Virus record (IMG/VR): IMGVR_UViG_3300026518_000006
Location: 62,001 to 126,000 of that record
Length of the DNA stretch: 64,000 bases
Direction: 5' to 3' (one strand)
From: a virus
The notes under the pieces were generated by a model that saw only the letters and a list, made by a program, of their open reading frames with translations, did not search any database and was not told the DNA's origin. Positions 56,817-64,000 of the stretch are shown here, in pieces; position 1 is the first letter of the stretch; each line of letters starts with the position of its first letter. The position numbers and the translations under genes are program-made.

Positions 56817-57866
56817 TTACAACGACTTCGTGAAGAAATCTATAATATCTGCGTGGTCATCAAAAAGTTGCATATTCTTAACCTCTGCAAGTGGCACCCA
56901 TTTAGCATTAGAAGCATCATCAGACCCTTTTACTTTTGGAAGCTTTGGGTATTTGCCTTGAACAAAATCAGGCTCAATTTCAGCATAATAAGCGTTTGTC
57001 ATACGGGGTATTCCCATATTTCTAATAGGATTATCAAAGGTCTTGTATTCTTTGATGCTACCTTTTATTACTTTGTACGGAACCTTGATACCCGTCTCTT
57101 CAAACAGTTCTCTAATAGCACACTCCTCAAAAGTTTCATTTCTATTAACAAAACCTCCTGGAAGAGCATACACGCCTTTTCCTGGGGCGAATTTTCGTTC
57201 TATAAGCAAAACATTTCCTGAACATACAAGTACCATATCAGCACAGCAAAGCTTTAGTGTTTCGGGGTAAGGATAATCTTTAAATTTTTCAGCTTCTTTT
57301 TCGTGATATTCTCTTTCCTCTACCAAATCTTTATAGGCTTCGGTTGTGATGAATTTCTTCATATACTCCAAAGTTTGAGATGGAAGTGAATCTTTAAACA
57401 CCTCTTCTACTCTTTTTGGTGTAGGGTCAAGACTACACAATGTAAAGTACAAATTTCGGATTTCGGTTCCACTAATATTGCCTGCAAGAGACGGGACTTC
57501 TTGGTAATACCAATTCGGAAACTCTTTTAGATAAAAACTTGAAGCGTCTTTTGTGTGCCCGACAAGTGTTATTTTGCCTTGTGCAAGTGAGTTTACAACC
57601 ATTTCGACTTGACTTATCCACTTTTGTTCTTCGTAAAGATAATCTTTGATAGTAGCCACTTTGATTTTTGGGTCAATCGCTTTAATCCAACTTTCAATAA
57701 CATCTGTATTAAAAGGATTTTTTAAGTTTCGTCTTCTATTCGAAGAACCTATGAGAACTATCACATTAGTGTATTCTTTCAACATAATGTCGATTACACC
57801 TTTGTGACCATTGTGAAGAGGGGCAAATCTTCCGATGTAAACCCCTGTTGTGGGAGATATATTCAT
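56817..57866 (-). CDS. nadM: Bifunctional NMN adenylyltransferase / Nudix hydrolase (NadM-Nudix)
   Basis: 349 residues. N-terminal nucleotidyltransferase: VYIGRFAPLHNGHKGVIDIM (H-x-G-H), LIGSSNRRRNLKNPF and ISGTEIRN. C-terminal Nudix box GGFVNRNETFEECAIREL then FEETGI near 235. The first domain turns NMN into NAD; the Nudix domain of such fusions hydrolyses ADP-ribose in known examples. ATG 57866 follows AAGGAGCTTGAT. With nadV and nadK it completes nicotinamide to NADP. Confidence 0.9.
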   Translation of the reverse strand: MNISPTTGVYIGRFAPLHNGHKGVIDIMLKEYTNVIVLIGSSNRRRNLKNPFNTDVIESWIKAIDPKIKVATIKDYLYEEQKWISQVEMVVNSLAQGKITLVGHTKDASSFYLKEFPNWYYQEVPSLAGNISGTEIRNLYFTLCSLDPTPKRVEEVFKDSLPSQTLEYMKKFITTEAYKDLVEEREYHEKEAEKFKDYPYPETLKLCCADMVLVCSGNVLLIERKFAPGKGVYALPGGFVNRNETFEECAIRELFEETGIKVPYKVIKGSIKEYKTFDNPIRNMGIPRMTNAYYAEIEPDFVQGKYPKLPKVKGSDDASNAKWVPLAEVKNMQLFDDHADIIDFFTKSL

Positions 57867-57936
57867 ATCAAGCTCCTTGATTTATTGAATACTTAATGTA
57901 TTGTATGTATTATACTCTCTTTAACTTAAAGGGAGG

Positions 57937-58647
57937 TTAATAATCTGTTCTATGGAAGTTTCCATTTGGTGTTTTAATTATATCATTATACCCATAAAGA
58001 ACAATATTTTCAAAAGCTTTTTTAGGGTTATTTCTATAGTATTTTATAAAAAAATCCACGATACATTCTTTTGTAGCTTTTGTGTCCAACACGAAATTTA
58101 TGTTGTTAGCCCAATCATCAAAATTATACCCCAAATAAAGAACCTCTCTATCATATAACTTTTGAGGGTTATCTATGTCTTTAAGAGTCAGACCATATTG
58201 TCCATCGATAAACTCTTCAAAATTTTTGTATTCAGGATAGTATGCTTTATCTTCTTTCCATTGTGTTTTCAGGTATTTTTTAGCTTCACTAACAAATTTC
58301 TTTATATTTAATAATTTTATACCGCAATTATCTATGATTTTTTCAGCATCTGCTTTTTTTAAAAAGCTGCCTGTAATATCTTTTAATGGATTAGTACTTC
58401 CATAAAACCAATTATCCTCAAAGTATCGCGTAATTTCTTTTTTGTAGTCTTTAGATTTTCCACCCGCAATATATATGTAGTATTTATCTTCAACACCATA
58501 TAGATTGGGCTCTTGTACCAATTCTATATCTTCAGGTGATACTTTTAGTCTTTTAGCTAATTCGGCAAGAGCCTTCTTTGGTGCTTTTCTACTCTCTGTG
58601 ATTGTATTTGCAGATATTGTCGATTCTATAAACATTTTTTTGAACAT
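57937..58647 (-). CDS. Late protein with MFKKMFIES start, candidate internal head protein
   Basis: 236 residues. The first 11 residues, MFKKMFIESTI, are identical to those of the next gene and resemble targeting peptides; a good [IL]-x-E site is ITE then Ser at residue 18. The body is basic and Lys/Tyr-rich. Late box 20 bases upstream. Possibly injected with the DNA. No family recognised. Confidence 0.5.
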   Translation of the reverse strand: MFKKMFIESTISANTITESRKAPKKALAELAKRLKVSPEDIELVQEPNLYGVEDKYYIYIAGGKSKDYKKEITRYFEDNWFYGSTNPLKDITGSFLKKADAEKIIDNCGIKLLNIKKFVSEAKKYLKTQWKEDKAYYPEYKNFEEFIDGQYGLTLKDIDNPQKLYDREVLYLGYNFDDWANNINFVLDTKATKECIVDFFIKYYRNNPKKAFENIVLYGYNDIIKTPNGNFHRTDY

Positions 58648-58667
58648 AACTTTCCTTTTTTTTAATA

Positions 58668-58675
58668 TATTTATA
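58668..58675 (-). promoter_or_regulatory. Late promoter
   Basis: TATAAATA on the minus strand, 20 bases upstream of ATG 58647. Confidence 0.6.
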
Positions 58676-58680
58676 ATATG

Positions 58681-59043
58681 CTATCTCAATATATCGTAAT
58701 ATTTTTTGAGTAATTTAGTATTTTTTCTAATTTGGGGTAACTTTACGCCCCAAAATTTGGCTCTGCTATTAATATCATCATATTTTTTATTAATATAAAC
58801 ATCTTTAGCAAAAGACACAATCCCACTAATATTGTTTTTGGTTAACTCAATTATAACCTTTCTTAATTCAGTATCCTCAATATCATTAAATCCTTGAGTA
58901 TGCTGAGTTAGTACTAATCCGTTTTTATTGATTTTATGCAACTTTTTATATATATCTATAAATGTTTTCATATCTTTAGTATACTTGTCACTTATACCAC
59001 TTACTTCTACTATTGTCGATTCTATAAACATTTTTTTGAACAT
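58681..59043 (-). CDS. Late protein with MFKKMFIES start, candidate internal head protein
   Basis: 120 residues. Same start as the gene at 57937, here continuing IVE followed by Val at residue 13, a possible protease site. The remainder is basic (over 20 Lys) and unrelated to the neighbour, as if a targeting module was attached to different cargo. Late box at 59076. Confidence 0.5.
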   Translation of the reverse strand: MFKKMFIESTIVEVSGISDKYTKDMKTFIDIYKKLHKINKNGLVLTQHTQGFNDIEDTELRKVIIELTKNNISGIVSFAKDVYINKKYDDINSRAKFWGVKLPQIRKNTKLLKKYYDILR

Positions 59044-59075
59044 AAGTTTCCTTTTGTTTTGTAAAACTTTTACTT

Positions 59076-59083
59076 TATTTATA
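59076..59083 (-). promoter_or_regulatory. Late promoter
   Basis: TATAAATA on the minus strand, 32 bases upstream of ATG 59043. Confidence 0.6.
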
Positions 59084-59096
59084 TATTATATACTTA

Positions 59097-59645
59097 TTAC
59101 TTTACGATAACACCATAAAGGCTGTCATCTTTAGCTATAGAAATAAGACCCAAAATAGCTGAACCCACATTGTCCAAGCCACCTCTCAATGGTTGCATAG
59201 TCTTTTTGACGGCTACATATGGAGTGGTCGATGTATGGTTTACCTCAAAAGTTTTAAACAGCTTGACATTCTTGCCACTCTCAAACTCATCTCTTACACT
59301 TTCAAATTCATCTTGAATTTTTTCTCTGAGTTTCTTTTCAAGGTCATAGTCGATATCCACAAAAACAAATGTATTTCCACCTGCTAAAATTTCACCTGTT
59401 CTTTCGTCATAATCAACTTTTTCTAAGTCATCGGCAATGTGTTCGATTTTTCCAAGAACCTTTAGTGCTTTTGAGGATTTTACCTTAACTCTTACCGCAC
59501 TTTCATACCCACCTCTTGAGGTCTTCACTGACACATCTCTGTTACTAAGACCGAGTTCTTTTTTAAGTTTTTCTCTAATGATTTGAGAAGTAGATTGTTT
59601 TTTTGTTTCGTTTAAAATTGTTCCTAAAGTCGTTCCTAAAGTCAT
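59097..59645 (-). CDS. Late protein, candidate internal head protein
   Basis: 182 residues. The start MTLGTTLGTILNE then Thr has a protease-type LNE site at residue 13. The body is Lys/Arg-rich with alternating beta and helix (RGGYESAVRVKVKSSKALKV). Late box at 59666. No known family; grouped with neighbours by promoter and N-terminus. Confidence 0.5.
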   Translation of the reverse strand: MTLGTTLGTILNETKKQSTSQIIREKLKKELGLSNRDVSVKTSRGGYESAVRVKVKSSKALKVLGKIEHIADDLEKVDYDERTGEILAGGNTFVFVDIDYDLEKKLREKIQDEFESVRDEFESGKNVKLFKTFEVNHTSTTPYVAVKKTMQPLRGGLDNVGSAILGLISIAKDDSLYGVIVK

Positions 59646-59665
59646 TTTGGTTCCTTTTGTTTTAC

Positions 59666-59673
59666 CTTATTTA
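59666..59673 (-). promoter_or_regulatory. Late promoter
   Basis: TATAAATA on the minus strand, 20 bases upstream of ATG 59645. Further upstream (59694-59722) is a degenerate copy of the early cassette with altered spacing. Confidence 0.6.
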
Positions 59674-59729
59674 TACAATAAGTATAACCAAATAATCCTT
59701 TATATAATCTTTAATAGAAGTCTGAAATT

Positions 59730-59978
59730 TTAAATAAATAATTCAGGATAAACTTTTTCAAGTTTTTCTGCAAGATTTATCAATCGTTTTAAATCATTTG
59801 CTGTAAAAACAGTATCATCAATATTTATCAGTGTATCGCCCGATATATGAATAGCTGTAGAAGAATCCCAAATAACCGTACCTCCTTGAGAAGTGCAGTT
59901 ATTTAAATTGGCTCCATCAATAAGACTCATCTCCCCATATGGTCTATTTTGTATCGTTACTCCCTCCAAAATCTGCAT
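59730..59978 (-). CDS. Small protein with C-terminal YPELFI, coupled to nrdB
   Basis: 82 residues. The first half is a short parallel-beta pattern (SLIDGANLNNCTSQGGTVIW, pentapeptide-like), the end AEKLEKVYPELFI belongs to the shared C-terminal-peptide set. Its ATG overlaps the nrdB stop (TAATG), so it is co-translated with the reductase. Confidence 0.55.
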   Translation of the reverse strand: MQILEGVTIQNRPYGEMSLIDGANLNNCTSQGGTVIWDSSTAIHISGDTLINIDDTVFTANDLKRLINLAEKLEKVYPELFI

Positions 59979-61030
59979 TAGATATCATCCCAACCGTCAA
60001 TAACACTCATATTTTTATAATTGATTGATGTTACCTCAAAGTTGTTACTACGATTTGAAGCTTCATCATCTATACCCGCAATCAACTCCAAGTGATTGTA
60101 AGGATTCTTCTTTTTAGGAAAAATCTCTTCCAATCCTATGTGTTTTAATCTCATATTACCTAAATAGTGCGCATAGTCTTCAATACTTTGTTTGTTCATA
60201 CCGAGAATTTTATCGCCTATGATGTCTTGACTAAATTCAATTTCAATTTCTACAGCTTGTATAAACATTTCGTATATCATCTCTTCGTTTTCACCAATAA
60301 ATTCAGGGTTTTCTGCTCGTATTTCATTAATAATGTTCTTAAAAATATTACAGTGCTGAATTTCATCTCTTTGGATGTATCTAATTTGGGTATCAGTTCC
60401 TGCCATTAAACCACGACTTTGCAAATTGTGGAAAAATTGAAAACCATTATAAAAATAAAGACCCTCTAATAGATAGTTTGCAACTATGGTCTTTAATAGA
60501 GACAAATTAGTCGGGTTATCTTTGTGTTCTTGGTAAATTTCCGCTATCAAGGCATTACGCTTCAAAAGTAGTGGGTTTTCTCTCCATCTATATACAATTT
60601 CATCAGCTTTGTTTTTATCAAAAAGAGAAGATAGAATCCACCCATAAGATTTACTATGAATAGCTTCGTCATAAGTCTGTCTCGCTAATACATAAACAAT
60701 ATCAGGAGCCGTGATATATTCAGAAATATTCGGTAAATTGTTTGTTTGAATACTGTCCAAAAACACTAAGAAACTAATAATATCCTCAAAAGCTTGTTGC
60801 TCATCGGGGGTTAATTTTTTCCACTGTGCTTTATCATCTCCCATTGGGGTTTTGTGAGGAAGCCAGTTGTTACCATAAATAACATCAAAAATATCGTGAG
60901 CCCACTGATACTTGATATTGCTGAGGTTCAAGAGGTTTGTTGTGTCTCCTCCTAAAACTCTAACCTCTTCATCACTTGCATTTGGGTTGAATAGTGCTTT
61001 TTCTTTTATTTTTTGTTTGTTAGTAATCAT
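59978..61030 (-). CDS. nrdB: Ribonucleotide reductase class I, small subunit
   Basis: 350 residues. Diiron and radical features: FLVFLDSIQTNN (Asp), TYDEAIHSKSYGW (Glu, His), EGLYFYNGFQFFHNL (Glu and Tyr), RDEIQHCNIF (Glu, His). Provides the tyrosyl radical for deoxynucleotide synthesis with the large subunit encoded upstream. ATG 61030 overlaps the end of a GIY-YIG gene inserted between the subunit genes. Confidence 0.92.
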   Translation of the reverse strand: MITNKQKIKEKALFNPNASDEEVRVLGGDTTNLLNLSNIKYQWAHDIFDVIYGNNWLPHKTPMGDDKAQWKKLTPDEQQAFEDIISFLVFLDSIQTNNLPNISEYITAPDIVYVLARQTYDEAIHSKSYGWILSSLFDKNKADEIVYRWRENPLLLKRNALIAEIYQEHKDNPTNLSLLKTIVANYLLEGLYFYNGFQFFHNLQSRGLMAGTDTQIRYIQRDEIQHCNIFKNIINEIRAENPEFIGENEEMIYEMFIQAVEIEIEFSQDIIGDKILGMNKQSIEDYAHYLGNMRLKHIGLEEIFPKKKNPYNHLELIAGIDDEASNRSNNFEVTSINYKNMSVIDGWDDI

Positions 61031-61883
61031 TTATTTTTTCCTTTATGTATTGTATTAAATCATCTTTAATTTCCGCTGAGAACCATTCAGTAAAGCCATT
61101 AAATTTTTCATTAAATGTTAAGTTATAATCATTAAACTCATTATGAGCTTCATTTTCTAATCTCCTAATTACTTCATACTTGCCGTTAGCCTCAAAAAGA
61201 ACAACAACATTACCAACATCTTGAGAAATTTGCTTTAATCTTTTATCTAAATCTTTTGTGATGCCAACTTTAATCCCGATTTTATTTTCTATAACATACA
61301 AGATATAAATTGTACCCTCTTGTGATTTTTGATAATGATTTCTTGCTATTCCTTTTGACTTTTTTAAAGATGTTTCTTGCCACTTTTGAGTACCTAACTC
61401 TTCACCATATCTTTTGATATAGGCTTTCTCTGAGATTTCACACTTTTCTTTATAAGACTCGACATCTCTTTTACGATTATTGCAATAATCATTCCACTTT
61501 TGTGTGCCTAACTCTTGACCGAACTCATCTAAGTATCTTTGTTTTGAGTTTTTATATTTTATCTTATTACAATAATCATTCCACTTTTGTGTGCCTAACT
61601 TTTGACCATATTTAGTAATACATTTTTCAAGAGTAAAGCCCATAGTGTTTTGATAATCACTCCACTTTTGTGTGCCTAACTCTTCACCATATTTCTTGAT
61701 GAACTTTTCAAGAGTTTGTTTTTTAGACTCTCTGTACTTGGTGAACTCTTTAAGTCCTTTTTCATCACCGTATTCTAATATAAAACCTTGTTTAGACTTC
61801 ATACATTTTATACTGCAATAATTATATATAGTCTTCTTTTTTGTTTTTCTATCGAACTCTTTATTACAAATATCACACAACAT
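61020..61883 (-). CDS. GIY-YIG homing endonuclease with G-T-Q-K-W repeats
   Basis: 287 residues. N-terminal C-x2-C zinc motif and C-x3-C pair (CDICNK ... CSIKCMKS), then five repeats containing Y-G-E-E-L-G-T-Q-K-W spaced ~25-35 residues, and a C-terminal GIY-YIG-type domain of the T5orf172 kind (YILYVIENKIGIKVGITKDL with KRLKQIS). Sits between nrdA and nrdB. Late box at 61901. Shares its repeat with the endonuclease at 62392 although the nuclease domains differ. Confidence 0.72.
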   Translation of the reverse strand: MLCDICNKEFDRKTKKKTIYNYCSIKCMKSKQGFILEYGDEKGLKEFTKYRESKKQTLEKFIKKYGEELGTQKWSDYQNTMGFTLEKCITKYGQKLGTQKWNDYCNKIKYKNSKQRYLDEFGQELGTQKWNDYCNNRKRDVESYKEKCEISEKAYIKRYGEELGTQKWQETSLKKSKGIARNHYQKSQEGTIYILYVIENKIGIKVGITKDLDKRLKQISQDVGNVVVLFEANGKYEVIRRLENEAHNEFNDYNLTFNEKFNGFTEWFSAEIKDDLIQYIKEKINDY

Positions 61884-61900
61884 AAATAACCCTTTTGGAT

Positions 61901-61908
61901 TATTTATA
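61901..61908 (-). promoter_or_regulatory. Late promoter of the GIY-YIG gene
   Basis: TATAAATA on the minus strand, 17 bases upstream of ATG 61883. Free-standing and intron homing genes of T4 are also under late promoters. Confidence 0.6.
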
Positions 61909-61924
61909 TCTTAGCACAATCTAC

Positions 61925-62395
61925 TCAATTGCTACAATCAGTACAGTTTGTCTCTTTTTTACCATCAATCGTTAAACTGTAGTAAACGGCTTTCAGTTCT
62001 TTTTTCTTAAATCCATCTAAAATAGCGTCTGAAATCAATTTTATAGTCGTTAATTCAGGATTAATATTAACTTCCATTGAAACACCTGTATCTGTCCATT
62101 TCTGTATTCTTCGTGTAACATTTATCATACTATGAGCACCGTATTGGAATTTCCCTTTATAGTACCAATATCTTGTCTTAATATAGCGTGGCAAAATCGG
62201 TACACTAATATCAGCTAAAGTTTGGTAATTTAGTTTGGAGTGTGGGGGTTGCCAAGAAGCAGTAGCCCCCATCAGAATACCGCTTGATGTGTTGTGACTT
62301 GCACACCCATTATCTAAGAAGTAATGGTGGTCTACCTCGACTTCAAAATCATAGGTGGGAATGGGGTCTTTTTTTGTTATTTTCTTAATTTTCAT
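61925..62395 (-). CDS. nrdA: Ribonucleotide reductase large subunit, C-terminal half with C-intein
   Basis: 156 residues. Residues 1-35 are a split-intein C-part: IPTYDFEVEVDHHYFLDNG then CASHN, ending in His-Asn. Residue 36 (Thr) starts the extein TSSGILMGATASWQPPHSKL, which continues the reductase, and the C-terminus has the redox pair CTDC. In trans it should splice to the N-half at 63343. Overlaps the endonuclease gene by four bases (ATGA). Confidence 0.88.
   Translation of the reverse strand: MKIKKITKKDPIPTYDFEVEVDHHYFLDNGCASHNTSSGILMGATASWQPPHSKLNYQTLADISVPILPRYIKTRYWYYKGKFQYGAHSMINVTRRIQKWTDTGVSMEVNINPELTTIKLISDAILDGFKKKELKAVYYSLTIDGKKETNCTDCSN
62291..62395 (-). other. C-terminal part of split intein
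   Basis: 35 residues ending C-A-S-H-N before extein Thr. Standard blocks F and G are present (Y-D-F-E-V near 15 and final H-N). Confidence 0.85.
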
Positions 62396-63312
62396 AATAA
62401 TTCCTTTAATTTATTGATTATATTTTTTAAATCTGAATTTTTGTTTATTCTGATTAATTTGTAGCCTTTTTCTAAGGCAACTTTCTCTTTCGCTTCATCA
62501 TTATCGATAATTGATTGTTTATCAATTAGAAAATGGTTTACTCCTATTTCATCCTCATTATAATGATACATATACCCGTCATATTCTATTATAATTTTTT
62601 TGTCCAATATTACAAAATCATAATAATATTTTCGGTCTGCTTCAACATAAAACTCTTCCATATCTTTATACCCAAAAGCGACATTCAACCCCATCCCCAA
62701 ACAAAACCCCCATATAGGCAATAGAAGCTCAAGAGACTCTTTTGATGCACTCCCTTTTAATTTATTTAAAGGTGTGTATTTCCCATTATAATGTCTCAAT
62801 AAAATCTCTTCATCTGATATATCAATATCATATTTTTTTCTAAAATGACTAATTATCATCTTATTGGATTGTTCGAAGTTATTTTTATAATACTTCTCGG
62901 TACCTTTTTCGACACCATATCTATCGATATAACCATCTAATGTATTAGCTAATGAAACTTTTTTAGCCTTTTCAAGATATTTTTTAGTTCCTATTTCTTC
63001 ACCATACCTTGAGACGAAAGATTTCAAATCACTTGAAATTTTTCCTTTTAGTTCATTAACTTTTTCAATAGCTTCATCTTCAGAAAGATTATATCTCTCC
63101 ATTTGCTGATTAATATCATATGGATTAAACTTTCTTTTAGATTGTTTAAGGTTAAATTGTTTTCTCCCCTCTACTTCACCTAATCTGTAAATATAACTTT
63201 CTAAACTATGTCCTGTTTTTAATTTTAGTTCATTAACTTTTTCAATAGCTTCATCTTCAGAAAGATTATATCTCTCCATTTGCTGATTAATATCATATGG
63301 ATTAAATCTCAT
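62392..63312 (-). CDS. Vsr-like homing endonuclease inside fractured nrdA
   Basis: 306 residues. Two nearly identical 35-residue N-terminal repeats (FNPYDINQQMERYNLSEDEA), repeats containing R-Y-G-E-E-I-G-T-K-K-Y as in the GIY-YIG gene, then a Vsr/EDxHD-type nuclease near 215-300 (YYYDFVILDKKIIIEYDGYM and KEKVALEKGYKLIRINKNSD). Free-standing endonucleases of this family between split-intein gene halves are known from environmental phage fractured genes. Confidence 0.8.
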   Translation of the reverse strand: MRFNPYDINQQMERYNLSEDEAIEKVNELKLKTGHSLESYIYRLGEVEGRKQFNLKQSKRKFNPYDINQQMERYNLSEDEAIEKVNELKGKISSDLKSFVSRYGEEIGTKKYLEKAKKVSLANTLDGYIDRYGVEKGTEKYYKNNFEQSNKMIISHFRKKYDIDISDEEILLRHYNGKYTPLNKLKGSASKESLELLLPIWGFCLGMGLNVAFGYKDMEEFYVEADRKYYYDFVILDKKIIIEYDGYMYHYNEDEIGVNHFLIDKQSIIDNDEAKEKVALEKGYKLIRINKNSDLKNIINKLKELL

Positions 63313-63342
63313 AGCTAAATCTCCCTATATATTTAATGAGAG

Positions 63343-63690
63343 CTATTGCTTCTCATTGATATTTATAATATCATCACCCTCTTTCAATTCATCACAACGA
63401 ATCCAAATCTCTTCGCCATTTCTATAGACAAGTAATTTGTGATTGTAGGTGAATTCATAAGTATTTCCATCTTCAAATTCAATTTCTATAACAGGTTGTT
63501 TTCCGTTATACCAAATGCGGTTTACTTCACTTTCTCCGTTTAATGTAGGTACTTTTATTGCGTCTATACCTATCCATTGCGGAACATTCAACTCTTCTAT
63601 TTTTCTGTAGTCTATATTTTGTTCTTCAAGAATATCATAAATAGATTTATTGCCGTCTGTTGTTTTCATTTTATTATGACCACTTTGACA
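63343..63690 (-). other. N-terminal part of split intein
   Basis: 115 residues from Cys1 to the stop, with blocks A and B and no endonuclease domain. Partner is 62291-62395 across the endonuclease gene. Confidence 0.82.
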
Positions 63691-64000
63691 GTTTGGTGCA
63701 GTAGCCAATAATAGGAAATTTCTAATCCCTTTTTCTTGAATTTTTTTAGACATTTCAGACCACTTGAAACCATTTAGGCTCTCTTTATCAAGTTGTTTGG
63801 TATTTTTTCCGAACATTTTAGAATAATCGGCTTTATCAAATAAAGGATAAGCACCTTTTTTCTCTGCAAGTTGAACACTTCTCTCATAACAATACCAAGC
63901 GATTTTTTCGTAAACCTTTTCAAGCTCGTCTAAGTCTTCAGGCTTCTCATAAGATAATTTATTATAAGCCATCCAATCACCTGTGCCCAACACTCCAATA
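63343..64000 (-). CDS. nrdA: Ribonucleotide reductase large subunit, N-terminal half with N-intein (partial)
   Basis: The frame enters from the right edge (IGVLGTGDWMAYNKLSYEK) and ends at TAA 63343. Extein residues include KGIRNFLLLATAPN, directly followed by Cys and an N-intein (WIGIDAIKVPTLNGESEVNR; block B YEFTYNHKLLVY). Spliced to the C-half it gives the usual reductase sequence LLLATAPN-TSSGILMG. The apparent start near 63993 is only the window edge. Confidence 0.88.
   Translation of the reverse strand, partial: IGVLGTGDWMAYNKLSYEKPEDLDELEKVYEKIAWYCYERSVQLAEKKGAYPLFDKADYSKMFGKNTKQLDKESLNGFKWSEMSKKIQEKGIRNFLLLATAPNCQSGHNKMKTTDGNKSIYDILEEQNIDYRKIEELNVPQWIGIDAIKVPTLNGESEVNRIWYNGKQPVIEIEFEDGNTYEFTYNHKLLVYRNGEEIWIRCDELKEGDDIININEKQ

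Noticed and set aside
59694-59722. Tenth early promoter cassette upstream of 59645
   Set aside because: Sequence is related but the -35 reads CAGACT and the spacing to any -10 is wrong; the late box at 59666 is the better promoter.

Overview
The window is a segment of an A+T-rich, tightly packed myovirus genome with a T4-like head, tail and DNA-metabolism gene set. Recognisable T4-type products are the gp25 end, gp6, a gp7-position protein, gp13-like neck, gp15-like sheath terminator, a gp19-fold tail-tube protein, gp20 portal, gp67-like core, gp21 protease, gp22 scaffold, gp23 capsid, gp39 and gp52 topoisomerase, a primase and class I ribonucleotide reductase. An overlapping i-spanin/o-spanin pair with a lipobox implies a Gram-negative host. 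The host cannot be named from the sequence.

Layout. 0-8 kb (+): baseplate and tail genes. 8-18 kb (-): tail-tube-fold protein, primase, a sigma-region-4-like protein, a run of small proteins, a GGDEF protein and topoisomerase. 18.4-19.7 kb (+): lysis genes. 20.8-26.7 kb (+): head operon 20-67-21-x-22-23. 26.8-28.5 kb: homing endonuclease. 28.5-33.3 kb (-): small proteins and intein-containing RtcB. 33.4-35.9 kb (-): eight tRNAs, three 5'-half tRNA remnants, an HNH gene and small ORFs. 36.3-36.7 kb: structured non-coding island. 36.7-39.4 kb (-): small proteins. 39.5-43.4 kb (+): gp15-like protein and tail fibre. 43.4-51.1 kb: methyltransferase, sugar genes, phospholipase-like protein and more small early proteins. 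51.2-52.3 kb (+): internal-protein candidate and an 18-codon late ORF. 52.3-57.9 kb (-): NAD(P) metabolism. 57.9-59.7 kb (-): late internal-protein candidates. 59.7-64 kb (-): nrdB and a fractured nrdA.

Two regulons can be read. Late genes follow the T4-type box TATAAATA on either strand. At least nine small minus-strand genes or operons follow a near-identical cassette TTGACT-17 nt-TATAAT, often with a conserved AT-rich inverted repeat upstream. Fifteen small, otherwise dissimilar proteins end in the same peptide (consensus P-[QE]-Y-F-[IV]-COOH). A second set of mostly late-promoter proteins shares a short N-terminus of the T4 capsid-targeting kind, ending in [IL]-x-E.

Mobile elements are frequent. 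nrdA is split into two intein-tagged halves around a Vsr-like endonuclease gene. The nicotinamide phosphoribosyltransferase gene is split by an HNH gene. rtcB carries an intein at its metal-ligand cysteine, and free-standing GIY-YIG, HNH and Vsr-like endonucleases sit beside core genes. Several genes are interrupted by frameshifts next to homopolymers, which could be sequencing indels, decay or programmed frameshifting.
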